DNA from: Kordiimonas sp.
Lineage (GTDB): Bacteria; Pseudomonadota; Alphaproteobacteria; Sphingomonadales; Emcibacteraceae
Assembly (NCBI GenBank): GCA_002700365.1
Contig: PADB01000009.1
Coordinates: 62,001 to 126,000, forward strand
Direction of reading: 5' to 3'
DNA: 64,000 nt
Part shown: positions 29,301-37,441 of the stretch, piece after piece
Numbering within the stretch: the stretch's first letter is position 1
Layout of the letters: each line of letters opens with the position of its first letter
Translations under genes and position numbers: made by a program
Notes under the pieces: generated by a model
What the model was told of the DNA's origin: nothing
Database searches by the model: none
What the model saw: only the letters and a program-made list of their open reading frames with translations

Positions 29301-29926
29301 GTCTCAGCCCGGTAAAGATTATCCTCCCCAAAGGCTGCTTTCTGCACCCCTCGGCGCCTGCTGCTGTGGTGGCCGGTAATGTGGAAACGTCACAATGTAT
29401 TGTGAACGCACTGTTTCGCGCCCTTGGCATACAGGCCTCCTCTCAGGGAACCATGAACAATGTCACCTTTGGCAATGATGCTTATCAATATTATGAAACT
29501 CTCGCCGGTGGCATGGGGGCCACTGCCACAGCGGATGGGGCCAGTGCCCGTCAGGTTCATATGACCAATTCCCGCCTGACAGATCCGGAAGTCCTCGAAA
29601 ATCGTTACCCCGTGCGCGTAGAAGAATTCGCCATACGTCATAACAGCGGCGGGCGTGGGCAGCAGCACCGTGGCGGGGACGGTGTGGCTCGCACGTTACG
29701 CTTTACAGAAAGCATGACAGTCGCGCTCATCTCCAATCACCGGCAGACCGGACCCGCCGGCCTTAATGGCGGGCAAGACGGAAAACCTGGCGCAAATCAA
29801 TTGATACGGGCTTCGGGTGACAGGGAAGAACTGGACGGTTGCACACAAGTAGACGTTCTGCCCGGCGACCGTCTGGTCATAGAAACACCGGGTGGTGGCG
29901 GGTACGGCCCATTAGAAACACTATGA
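26303..29926 (+). CDS. oplA: 5-oxoprolinase / hydantoinase A-B fusion
   Basis: ATP-dependent hydrolase opening 5-oxo-L-proline (or a related lactam such as a hydantoin) to glutamate. The 1,207-residue protein joins a HyuA-like half (about 1-690, with DRGGTFTDIVA, VKMGTTVATNALLERKG and FDMGGTSTDVA) to a HyuB-like half (about 700-1205, with NDPYRGGTHLPDITVITP, RGHHADIGGITPGSMPP and the terminal ETPGGGGYG). That fusion and length match eukaryotic-type 5-oxoprolinase. The ATG at 26303 has GGAG seven bases before; an in-frame ATG at 26282 is less likely. It stands alone, so the substrate is not confirmed by neighbours. Confidence 0.9.
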   Translation: MSRKWQFWIDRGGTFTDIVARQPDGRTVTHKLLSENPEQYEDAALQGIRTLLGLSGSAKLPADQIASVKMGTTVATNALLERKGEPTLLVITRGFGEALHIGYQNRPHLFDLDIPPPDLLYQQVIEANERVTSTGEILTPFTPEDLRPALEAAYNAGLRAVAIVFLHGDRYPDHEQAAAQLARDIGFTQISTSHETSPLIKLISRGDTTVVDAYLSPILRRYVDRVQAHLGDIPLYFMQSSGGLTNAGHFQGKDAILSGPAGGIVGLAKTSTEAGFDKCIGFDMGGTSTDVAHYRGQYERSFETQVAGVRMRVPMMDIHTVAAGGGSILQFDGQRFRVGPHSAGATPGPAAYRRGGPLTLTDCNLFLGRLSKDDFPAVFGPHANQPLDTDIVQQKFTELHNTVNAAGFRLSSPEDIAEGFLTIGIENMAAAIKKISIQRGYDVSQYTLVCFGGAGGQHACRVADRLGMSRVFIHPYAGVLSAFGMGLADLRALREQGINLLLSEADFPAVKDHLQRLCQNVCDELAAQNVSSPDVSYQLHIRYHGSDSPLQINFDPGQHGVPELTRLFETEHLKQFGFIDADTPLIIEAATVEAAGGGEKGNIYQHIPPTSSPEDDQKTARFYAGGQWVAGPRRHRHTILPGQVIHGPALIIEDHGTNLLEPGWQAETDTRGNLILTRVSPAPRQQAVGTDADPVMLEIFNNLFMNIAEQMGIVLEKVAHSVNMKERLDFSCAVFDAQGNLIANAPHVPVHLGSMGASVRSIIQQNQGQMQRGDVYLLNDPYRGGTHLPDITVITPYFIDSAPSQSPDFYVATRGHHADIGGITPGSMPPFSRHIDEEGILFSNFKLVDKGQFRETALRQHLASGPYPARNIDQNIADLKAQIAANKKGLQELVHMVAEFGVDTVRAYMGHVQDNAAQSVRQVITQLRDGRCHYKLDNGAEIHIAVSVNTTDKCVTLDFTGTSPQLADLNFNAPRAITEAAILYVFRCLVQDDIPLNEGCLSPVKIILPKGCFLHPSAPAAVVAGNVETSQCIVNALFRALGIQASSQGTMNNVTFGNDAYQYYETLAGGMGATATADGASARQVHMTNSRLTDPEVLENRYPVRVEEFAIRHNSGGRGQQHRGGDGVARTLRFTESMTVALISNHRQTGPAGLNGGQDGKPGANQLIRASGDREELDGCTQVDVLPGDRLVIETPGGGGYGPLETL

Positions 29927-29999
29927 CGTCATCATGAATATAAGGGTGAATAGATGAAAAGAGCATATATTCACACTCTACGTCCCACGCAGACCCAAA

Positions 30000-30027
30000 A
30001 GAAAAGAGCCGCTTTAAGCGGCTCTTC
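30000..30027 (-). terminator. Terminator of the PEP-CTERM protein gene
   Basis: An 11-bp stem AAGAGCCGCTT / AAGCGGCTCTT; on the minus strand it runs into TTCTTTTGGG, so it best serves the leftward gene that ends at 30059. It may also halt read-through from oplA. Confidence 0.75.
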
Positions 30028-30058
30028 CTCATCACATCTTGGCAAAAGATATAGAAAA

Positions 30059-30718
30059 TTATTTTTGGCGACGACGGGCCAGACCAACACCCAGCAGGCC
30101 AGCACCCAGCAGGCCCAGTGTCAGTGGCTCAGATACGCCCTGATATTCCTGCACGCTACCGAAGAATTCAACTTCGCTCACAAACACCCATGAGCTCCGA
30201 CGGAAGAACTGCAGGTCGACGGCTGAACCTGACAGGTTCAGGTTACCGATTGTAAAGCTTGTGGGCGCACTACCTGCCGGATCAGCAAGAGCTACATTTG
30301 TCAGGCTACCACCGCTCAAACCATAGGACAGAGACGCCGGCGTGCTAACACCTCCAGCACCATTAGCATCATCAACATGAACTGTAATGCTGTTTACAAT
30401 CACAGGAGCAGCAAAATTAAAAGTGATCAGTGGATTACGTGTCCAGCCAACATAGGGCTGCGGTGTATTGAACCAGTTTTGTGTCGCAATCACACCATCA
30501 GTCAGATCACCTGTACCACCAGACAGTGGCGCACCGGATGTTGTCGTGCTGCCCGTACCGTTATAGCTGTCGTCCCAGTACGTGAAGCTACCAGTGTTAC
30601 CATTTAACATGTCATAGCTGGCCACACTCAACTGAGATACCGGAAGGGCCTGCGCCGCTGTTGCAATCAGTGACATCGCTACGCCTGCGAATGCAGCTTT
30701 TAAGGCAATCTTTTTCAT
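30059..30718 (-). CDS. Secreted PEP-CTERM-type protein
   Basis: A 219-residue exported protein. It has a Sec signal peptide (KKIALKAAFAGVAMSLIATA, cleaved after AQA) and a C-terminal sorting signal, VSEPLTLGLLGAGLLG followed by ARRRQK: motif, hydrophobic helix, basic tail, as in exosortase substrates. The motif reads SEP rather than PEP. The body is rich in Ser/Thr/Gly/Asn and has a discoidin-like feel (TFNFAAPVIVNSITVHVDD). The start at 30718 has GGAAG upstream; longer readings add 21 residues without support. No exosortase gene is in the window. Function unknown, probably surface or matrix. Confidence 0.85.
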   Translation of the reverse strand: MKKIALKAAFAGVAMSLIATAAQALPVSQLSVASYDMLNGNTGSFTYWDDSYNGTGSTTTSGAPLSGGTGDLTDGVIATQNWFNTPQPYVGWTRNPLITFNFAAPVIVNSITVHVDDANGAGGVSTPASLSYGLSGGSLTNVALADPAGSAPTSFTIGNLNLSGSAVDLQFFRRSSWVFVSEVEFFGSVQEYQGVSEPLTLGLLGAGLLGVGLARRRQK

Positions 30719-30887
30719 TAACTTCTTCCCACAAAATACAAAAATGTCTCTTTTCCCAACACAAAGCAACCTTTGTGCCAACTGTTACATACTGCGGCGT
30801 TTGGGGGTAGTTAGGGTTTCAAAATTCGAACTATGTAAGAAATGCTGACAGTTTTTTTCTTTCCGAAACGGCTCAGAACAGCCCCAC

Positions 30888-31517
30888 TTAGAACGGCCAA
30901 AGCCAAAAGCCTTTGTCCAGATCATCTTCGCAGCGGTGCAACTGCGCAGCATAACGTTTTGCGTCAGCCTGTAGCCGTTTGGCTTTTTTCATCAGCCAGG
31001 CCTTCTTCTTGTACGTGCCCCGTTTATATCCCCCATGTCCTTCATGATAGGCCAGATACTGATTATAAGCATCCCACTTGGAAATACCCAATGTCCGCTG
31101 ACTGATATTGCTATACCAACCGATGAACATGACGGCATCAGCAAAGTTATCGCGATCCGCACCACGATGTCCGCTTTTCTTACGATACCAGTCCCAGGTA
31201 CTGTCTTTGACTTGCGCATAGCCATAGGCTGACGACTTACGCCCCCAAGGGATCAGCCCCAAAATATATTCACGTTCCGGCCGCGCATGCTGTTTGAAAC
31301 TACTTTCATGTTTAATAATTGCCAGTTGCACATGGATCGGCGTCCCATACCGTTTTTTTGCGGCCCGCGTTGCCTTGTACCACCCGCTTTTTTCTTTAAA
31401 AATATCACAGCTGGAATTGATGTTGCGCGGCGGAGATGTACTACACCCGGCCAGAGCAAGCAGCAAAGCAACAATAATTGTCCGTTTCAATATGGATATT
31501 CCACAGGTCATGGCCAC
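30888..31517 (-). CDS. Lytic transglycosylase-like lipoprotein (SLT fold)
   Basis: A 209-residue predicted lipoprotein with a lipobox in LLLALAGCSTS (Cys25). The mature part resembles the SLT/lysozyme-like fold: AIIKHESSFKQHARP carries the expected catalytic glutamate (HES), and SAYGYAQVKDSTWDWY corresponds to the GLMQ-type substrate loop; LAYHEGHGGY follows. It probably cleaves peptidoglycan glycan strands at the envelope. The first codon is GTG; an in-frame ATG two codons later is an alternative. The divergence from classic Slt motifs keeps the catalytic activity an inference. Confidence 0.8.
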   Translation of the reverse strand: MAMTCGISILKRTIIVALLLALAGCSTSPPRNINSSCDIFKEKSGWYKATRAAKKRYGTPIHVQLAIIKHESSFKQHARPEREYILGLIPWGRKSSAYGYAQVKDSTWDWYRKKSGHRGADRDNFADAVMFIGWYSNISQRTLGISKWDAYNQYLAYHEGHGGYKRGTYKKKAWLMKKAKRLQADAKRYAAQLHRCEDDLDKGFWLWPF

Positions 31518-31602
31518 AGGGAATCAAAGTGGCCCGCCGCTGTCAAGCCTGTTTCCCACAGGTTACACACCGAACAGCTTCTGCCAGGTCTTTTTGACTG
31601 AC

Positions 31603-34248
31603 CTATCGGTCATAAGCCAGATTTGGCGCCAACCAGCGCTCCGCCTCTGTCAGGTCCAGACCGCGGCGGTTGGCATAATCTTCCACTTGGTCACGGCCGA
31701 TTTTGGCCACACCGAAATAATGGCTTTCCGGGTGGCTAAAATAATAGCCACTAACCGACGACACTGGCAGCATCGCCATGCTGTCTGTCAGGCTGACACC
31801 TGTGACCGCGGTGGCGTCTAGCAATTCAAACAGGGCGGGCTTTTCCGTGTGATCCGGACAGGCCGGATATCCCGGTGCCGGGCGAATACCCTGATATTTT
31901 TCCCGGATCAGCTCTTCATTGCTGAAGTCTTCACCCGTGGCATAGCCCCAGAATTCTGTGCGCACCCGTTCATGCATGTGTTCGGCAAAGGCCTCGGCCA
32001 AACGGTCCGCCAGCGCTTTCAGCAAGATATCGCTATAGTCATCATGCTGGGCCTTGAATTCCGCCAGCTTGCCTTCAATGCCATGACCGGCCGTGACCAC
32101 GAAGCCACCCACATAATCAGCCTTACCGCCTTCCGGCGCCACAAAGTCCGCCAGACAGGCATTGGCGCGACCGGCGCGTTTTTCACCCTGCTGACGTAAG
32201 AAGTGAATACGCTGCAATTCATTGTCACGGCCTTCATCCGTATATAGTGCCACATCGTCACCCACCGCATTGGCGGGCCAGAAACCCACCACCGCACGGG
32301 CCTGAAGCCATTTTTCCGCAATGATCTTCTGCAGCATGTCTTGGGCATCGGCAAATAACTGACGGGCCGTCTCACCCACCACATCATCTTCCAGAATTTG
32401 CGGATAATTCCCGGCCAGTTCCCAGGTGCGGAAAAACGGGGTCCAGTCAATGCGACCCACCAGTTCCGCCAGATCGTAATCTTCAAACACCCGGGTGCCC
32501 AGAAACCCGGGCTTTGGTGGCGTGTAATCGGTCCAGTCCACAGGCACAGCATTGGCACGTGCGGCCGCCACCGGCAGCAGACGGGCTTCGCGTTTATTGG
32601 CGGCATGACGTTCCTGCACCGCCTGATAATCAGCGGCGATATTTGCCACGAAATTATCACGCAGGGTTTCACTGACCAGACTACCGGCCACACCCACCGC
32701 GCGTGAGGCATCCAGCACATGCACCACCGGATGATCATATTGCGGGGCAATTTTCACAGCGGTATGCACCTTGGAGGTAGTCGCCCCACCGATCAGCAGC
32801 GGCACGACATAATCCTGTCGCTTCATTTCCATGGCCACATTGACCATTTCTTCCAGCGACGGTGTAATCAGGCCGGACAGGCCGATAATATCCACCTGTT
32901 CTTCCTTGGCCACCTTCAGGATCGTGTCCACTGGCACCATCACGCCCAGATCAATCACTTCAAAGTTATTACATTGCAGCACAACGCCCACGATATTCTT
33001 ACCAATATCATGCACATCGCCCTTCACCGTTGCCATCAGCACCTTGCCCTTTGCACCGCTGGCACCCCCGGCCTTTTCCTTTTCGATGAAGGGAATAAGG
33101 TGCGCCACGGCCTGTTTCATCACCCGCGCTGATTTCACCACCTGCGGCAGGAACATCTGACCTGACCCAAACAGGTCGCCGACCACATTCATCCCGTCCA
33201 TCAATGGGCCTTCTATCACCTGTAAAGGACGCCCCCCTTCGGCCGCCACCTTTTGGCGCGCTTCTTCGGTGTCTTCCACAATGTGACTGGTAATACCCTT
33301 AACCATGGCATGTTTCAGGCGTTCTTCCACGCTGGCCTCACGCCATGCAAGGTCTTCTTCCGGACGCTTGGCGCCAGCACCTTTAAACTGGTCGGCAATC
33401 TCCAGCAGGCGGTCTGTGGCATCATCGCGACGGTTGAGAATCACATCTTCCACCCGTTCGCGCAGTTCATCCGGAATTTCGGAATAGACCGTAATCATAC
33501 CGGCATTGACAATACCCATATCCAGCCCGGCCTGAATGGCATGATACAGGAAGACTGAATGCATGGCCTCACGGACCGGGTTGTTCCCCCGGAAAGAGAA
33601 CGACACATTGGAAATGCCGCCTGACACATGGGCGTGAGGCAGGTTTTCACGAATGCGGCGTGTGGCATTGATAAAGTCCACACCATAATTATTGTGTTCT
33701 TCAATACCAGTGGCGACCGCAAAGACGTTGGGGTCAAAGATGATATCTTCCGGTGGGAAACCCACCGTATCGACCAGCAAGCGGTAGGCCCGTTCGCAAA
33801 TTTCAAACTTACGCTCTTCTGTGTCCGCTTGGCCTGTCTCGTCAAAGGCCATCACAACAGCAGCAGCACCATAATTCTTGATTTTACGGGCCTGTTCCAG
33901 GAATGCCTCTTCCCCTTCTTTCAGGCTGATAGAATTGACAACACCTTTACCCTGCAGGCATTTCAACCCTGCTTCGATCACAGACCATTTGGAACTGTCG
34001 ATCATCACCGGGACTTTAGCAATATCAGGTTCTGACGCGATCAGGTTCAGGAAAGTGACCATGGCCGCCTCTGAATCCAGCATGGCTTCATCCATGTTCA
34101 CGTCAATGATCTGCGCCCCGGCGTCCACCTGCTGGCGGGCCACATCCAGGGCTTCATCAAACCGTTCTTCCAAAATCAGCTTCTTAAACTTTGCCGATCC
34201 GGTCACATTGGTCCGTTCACCGATATTGATAAAACTTGCCGTCTTCAT
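31603..34248 (-). CDS. metH: Methionine synthase, folate/cobalamin/reactivation part (split MetH)
   Basis: C-terminal three-quarters of cobalamin-dependent methionine synthase, carried as a separate 881-residue protein. Domains in order: pterin-binding barrel (about 1-280, [25 protein letters not shown]), the cobalamin cap and binding domains (about 330-560, with [16 protein letters not shown] holding the cobalt-ligand histidine), and the SAM-binding activation domain (about 580-880, [15 protein letters not shown]). It moves the methyl of 5-methyl-THF through B12. The homocysteine-binding module is the next gene upstream, 61 bp away. Confidence 0.96.
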   Translation of the reverse strand: MKTASFINIGERTNVTGSAKFKKLILEERFDEALDVARQQVDAGAQIIDVNMDEAMLDSEAAMVTFLNLIASEPDIAKVPVMIDSSKWSVIEAGLKCLQGKGVVNSISLKEGEEAFLEQARKIKNYGAAAVVMAFDETGQADTEERKFEICERAYRLLVDTVGFPPEDIIFDPNVFAVATGIEEHNNYGVDFINATRRIRENLPHAHVSGGISNVSFSFRGNNPVREAMHSVFLYHAIQAGLDMGIVNAGMITVYSEIPDELRERVEDVILNRRDDATDRLLEIADQFKGAGAKRPEEDLAWREASVEERLKHAMVKGITSHIVEDTEEARQKVAAEGGRPLQVIEGPLMDGMNVVGDLFGSGQMFLPQVVKSARVMKQAVAHLIPFIEKEKAGGASGAKGKVLMATVKGDVHDIGKNIVGVVLQCNNFEVIDLGVMVPVDTILKVAKEEQVDIIGLSGLITPSLEEMVNVAMEMKRQDYVVPLLIGGATTSKVHTAVKIAPQYDHPVVHVLDASRAVGVAGSLVSETLRDNFVANIAADYQAVQERHAANKREARLLPVAAARANAVPVDWTDYTPPKPGFLGTRVFEDYDLAELVGRIDWTPFFRTWELAGNYPQILEDDVVGETARQLFADAQDMLQKIIAEKWLQARAVVGFWPANAVGDDVALYTDEGRDNELQRIHFLRQQGEKRAGRANACLADFVAPEGGKADYVGGFVVTAGHGIEGKLAEFKAQHDDYSDILLKALADRLAEAFAEHMHERVRTEFWGYATGEDFSNEELIREKYQGIRPAPGYPACPDHTEKPALFELLDATAVTGVSLTDSMAMLPVSSVSGYYFSHPESHYFGVAKIGRDQVEDYANRRGLDLTEAERWLAPNLAYDR

Positions 34249-34309
34249 ACATTCATACTAAACAGAGGGTTATTCTTTTACTATTCTTAAATGCTGCTAT
34301 GGGCGCGGG

Positions 34310-35371
34310 CTAAACCGCCTGAAATGTCTCGAGCCCAGCCAGGCGCATCACAGGGGGCTCATTCACTGGTTGGCGCGGGTCCAGCCCGTCCACCGCATCA
34401 GCGATGGCCCGTATATGCTCAGGTGTCGTACCACAACACCCGCCGACGATGTTCAACAGGCTGCTTTCCGCCCATTCCTGCAGGTGGGCGGCCATGGCAT
34501 CCGGGCTTTCATCATATTCACCCATTTCATTAGGCAGGCCAGCATTGGGGTGTGCCGAAATATAGGTATCGGCCACACGGGCAATAGTCTGTACATGCTG
34601 GCGCAACTCACCCGCGCCCAGCGCACAATTAAACCCAATACTGATGGGGTCAGCGTGTTTGACAGAATACCAGAACGCATCCGCTGTCTGCCCGGATAAT
34701 GTTCGGCCTGACGCATCGGTAATGGTGCCGGAAATCATGATAGGCAATTCGTGTTCCTGGCGTTCAAATACCGTCTTCACGGCAAAAATCGCGGCCTTGG
34801 CATTTAAGGTATCAAACACAGTTTCAATCAGGATGATATCTGCGCCACCATCGATCAGTGCCTCTGTGGCCTCCACATAATTGTCCACCAGTTCGTCAAA
34901 GGTGACATTACGGAAAGCCGGGTCGTTCACATCTGGTGAAATGGACGCAGTGCGGCTGGTTGGCCCCAAAACACCCGCGACAAAACGCGGACGGTGCGGG
35001 GTTTCACGGGTCATTTCATCGGCGGCTTCGCGGGCCAGTCGCGCCCCTTCACGGTTCAATTCGCCCACCAGATCCTGCATGCCATAATCTGCTTCAGAAA
35101 TGCGGGTGGCATTAAAGGTATTGGTTTCCAGAATATCCGCGCCGGCCTGAAGATAGTCGGTATGAATATCCTTGATAATATCCGGCTGCGTCAGGTTCAA
35201 AAGATCATTATTGCCCTTCACGTCCTGTCCCCAGTCTGCAAAACGTGCGCCACGATAATCAGCCTCATCCAGTTTATGCTGCTGAATCATGGTCCCCATC
35301 GCCCCGTCCAGCACGAGTATACGTTCTTCCAACGCCCGCTGCAGGGCGGTTATTCTTTGCTCACGTGTCAT
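34310..35371 (-). CDS. Homocysteine S-methyltransferase module (split MetH N-terminus)
   Basis: A 353-residue protein equal to the N-terminal homocysteine-binding barrel of MetH. Motifs: [13 protein letters not shown] at the start, [16 protein letters not shown], and the zinc ligands, one in IGFNCALG and a pair in [13 protein letters not shown]. It would pass homocysteine to the B12 protein encoded just downstream; the two must act together as one enzyme. I start at 35371 (GAGG nearby); the frame stays open another 41 residues that overlap metF and are unrelated to the family. The start is eight bases after the metF stop. Confidence 0.94.
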   Translation of the reverse strand: MTREQRITALQRALEERILVLDGAMGTMIQQHKLDEADYRGARFADWGQDVKGNNDLLNLTQPDIIKDIHTDYLQAGADILETNTFNATRISEADYGMQDLVGELNREGARLAREAADEMTRETPHRPRFVAGVLGPTSRTASISPDVNDPAFRNVTFDELVDNYVEATEALIDGGADIILIETVFDTLNAKAAIFAVKTVFERQEHELPIMISGTITDASGRTLSGQTADAFWYSVKHADPISIGFNCALGAGELRQHVQTIARVADTYISAHPNAGLPNEMGEYDESPDAMAAHLQEWAESSLLNIVGGCCGTTPEHIRAIADAVDGLDPRQPVNEPPVMRLAGLETFQAV

Positions 35372-35379
35372 TATGTCCT

Positions 35380-36285
35380 CTATGCTGCGGGAGGGCGAAT
35401 GCCCAAAATATGACAAATCGTATAGGTCAGTGCCGCACGGTTCAGGGTATAAAAATGAAATTCCTTCACGCCCCCCTGATAAAGGCGCATACATTGTTCC
35501 GCCGCCACAGTCGCCGCCACCATTTGTCGTGTATTTGGGTGGTCATCTAATCCCGCAAATAAATCTTCCAGCCAGTCAGGCACAGACGTCCCGCAGGACG
35601 CACTGAATTTTTTTGCCTGCTTAAAGTTTGTTACCGGCATAATACCCGGCACAATCGGCACATCAATGCCCGCTGCCAGCACCCGGTCCATAAAGCGGAA
35701 ATACACATCCACATCAAAGAAGTATTGTGTGATGGCGCGGTTGGCCCCGGCATCTATTTTCCGTTTCAGATTATCAATATCCGCGTTCACGTCTGAAGAA
35801 TCCGGATGGCATTCCGGGTAGGCGGCGACAGAAATATCAAAATCGCCGATTTTCTTCAGCCCTTCCACCAGCGCGGCGGCATTTTCATAACCGCCCGGAT
35901 GGGGCTGATAAGCCGCTCCCAGCTCCGGCATGTCACCACGCAGGGCCACGATATGTCGCACACCTTCATCCCAATATTGCCGTGCCACCTCATCCACTTC
36001 GTCACGGGTGGCGGCCACACAGGTCAGATGAGCCGCAGGGGTCAATGATGTTTCTTTTAATATCCGTGTGACGGTACTATGCGTGCGTTCCCGCGTGGAG
36101 CCACCGGCCCCGTAAGTCACGGATACAAAAGATGGCTGCAAAGATTCCAGACTACGAATAGAGTCCCATAACGTCTGTTCCATTTTTTCCGTTTGTGGCG
36201 GAAAAAATTCAAATGACGCCGAAATCCCCTTTGCCTTTGCCGCAAACAAACTTGGCCGCAGCAAATCAATATTATTTGTACTCAC
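35380..36285 (-). CDS. metF: Methylenetetrahydrofolate reductase
   Basis: Flavoprotein that reduces 5,10-methylene-THF to 5-methyl-THF, supplying the methyl group for methionine synthase. The 301-residue barrel has [45 protein letters not shown] and [17 protein letters not shown], all typical of MetF. Length is normal. It lies between the ArsR-methyltransferase regulator (30 bp upstream) and the split metH genes (eight bp downstream), making one methionine-cycle operon. Confidence 0.97.
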   Translation of the reverse strand: MSTNNIDLLRPSLFAAKAKGISASFEFFPPQTEKMEQTLWDSIRSLESLQPSFVSVTYGAGGSTRERTHSTVTRILKETSLTPAAHLTCVAATRDEVDEVARQYWDEGVRHIVALRGDMPELGAAYQPHPGGYENAAALVEGLKKIGDFDISVAAYPECHPDSSDVNADIDNLKRKIDAGANRAITQYFFDVDVYFRFMDRVLAAGIDVPIVPGIMPVTNFKQAKKFSASCGTSVPDWLEDLFAGLDDHPNTRQMVAATVAAEQCMRLYQGGVKEFHFYTLNRAALTYTICHILGIRPPAA

Positions 36286-36315
36286 CCTGTACTCCTTGAC
36301 ATGTCGTCTCTCTTA

Positions 36316-37257
36316 CTATGGCTTATCTGCTGCCCAGATCATCACAACCAGTTCTTTCCCATCCATCTGTATAACTGGCTGTGGCACAAGACCCGCCTGT
36401 TCGCACCAACGGCTGATTTCCTTTGCGCCAAAACCTAGTCGACGGTGGGCATGCTCATCACGCAAAAATTCCAGATTATGCGGGGCAAAATCCACAACTA
36501 TTACCCGTCCTCCCGCCTTTAACAGGCGCCCTGCTTCCCGTATGGCCGAAAGCGGATTATCGGCGAAATGCAACACCTGATGAAAAAGCACCAAATCCAT
36601 TGTTTCGCTGGACAGTGCCAAATCATACATATCCCCATGACGCACCTGGCAATTCCGCAGACCTTTTCGTTCCAGATTATCACGGGCAATCGCCAACATC
36701 TCATGGCTCAGGTCGACGCCAATGCCCCGGGTAATGCGCGGGGAGAACACCTCTAACATCCGGCCTGTTCCCGTCCCCACATCCAACATATCATCTATGT
36801 CACGCCCCTCCGTCAGCGACAACAAAGCCGCTTCCACCTGCCCTTCCGGCACATAAAGAGAGCGTATTTTATCCCATCGTTCCGCATTTTCCTTAAAATA
36901 GGTTGCGGCTACGGCATGACGTTCTTCTTTCACGGCAGACAACTGTTCCTGATCCGTCAGCAAAAGCTGGTCCTGTCGGGGCAACATATTAACAATTTGC
37001 AGTGCCAGACGGCCGGCCTCTCCACTATCGGCAAGACGATAAAATATCCATGTTCCCTCCCGGAAACGTTCCAGCAACCCCGCTTCGCAGAGCAATTTTA
37101 AATGTCGCGATACGCGCGGCTGACTTTGACGTAAGATTGTTGTCAATTCCGTCACGGTCAGCTCACCAAACGTCAACAAAGCCAGTATACGCAGCCGGGT
37201 TTGTTCCCCGGCAGCGCGCAAACTGGCCAAAACTTCTAATACGGATAATTCGGTCAT
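36316..37257 (-). CDS. ArsR-family regulator fused to a SAM-dependent methyltransferase domain (SahR-like)
   Basis: The 313-residue protein joins an N-terminal ArsR winged helix (about 1-95, LTVTELTTILRQSQPRVSRHLKLL) to a class I methyltransferase domain (about 140-300, with the SAM-binding MLDVGTGTGRMLEVF). No thiol metal-binding motif (ELCVCD type) is visible in the helix, so metal sensing is unlikely. Its position at the head of metF-metH and the palindrome just upstream fit a regulator that senses SAM or S-adenosylhomocysteine, as reported for SahR proteins. Whether the C-terminal domain catalyses or only binds ligand is open. Confidence 0.9.
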   Translation of the reverse strand: MTELSVLEVLASLRAAGEQTRLRILALLTFGELTVTELTTILRQSQPRVSRHLKLLCEAGLLERFREGTWIFYRLADSGEAGRLALQIVNMLPRQDQLLLTDQEQLSAVKEERHAVAATYFKENAERWDKIRSLYVPEGQVEAALLSLTEGRDIDDMLDVGTGTGRMLEVFSPRITRGIGVDLSHEMLAIARDNLERKGLRNCQVRHGDMYDLALSSETMDLVLFHQVLHFADNPLSAIREAGRLLKAGGRVIVVDFAPHNLEFLRDEHAHRRLGFGAKEISRWCEQAGLVPQPVIQMDGKELVVMIWAADKP

Positions 37258-37292
37258 CTTCCTGTAAATCGCCCCACAATCTTAGATATAAG

Positions 37293-37312
37293 ATATAAAG
37301 ATATCTTTATAT
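37293..37312 (-). promoter_or_regulatory. Perfect 20-bp palindromic operator of the met operon
   Basis: ATATAAAGATATCTTTATAT is its own reverse complement and sits 36-55 bp before the regulator start, where a promoter is expected. AT-rich palindromes around GATATC with AAAG/CTTT arms are what I recall for SahR-type ArsR regulators; autoregulation of the regulator-metF-metH operon is the likely use. Confidence 0.7.
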
Positions 37313-37441
37313 ATTTCAACAGAAATATGCGGCTGTGCGATTATCTTTATTTTCGCCATTAATAAAGCCTTCAGTATATGACGTTAAAATGACATCACTT
37401 TCGTCTATCAACACCAAATCTTAGAGGGCAGTCTGGCCAAT

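Noticed and set aside
35372-35494. N-terminal extension of the homocysteine methyltransferase
   Set aside because: Overlaps the end of metF and lacks family similarity; the ATG at 35371 has GAGG upstream.
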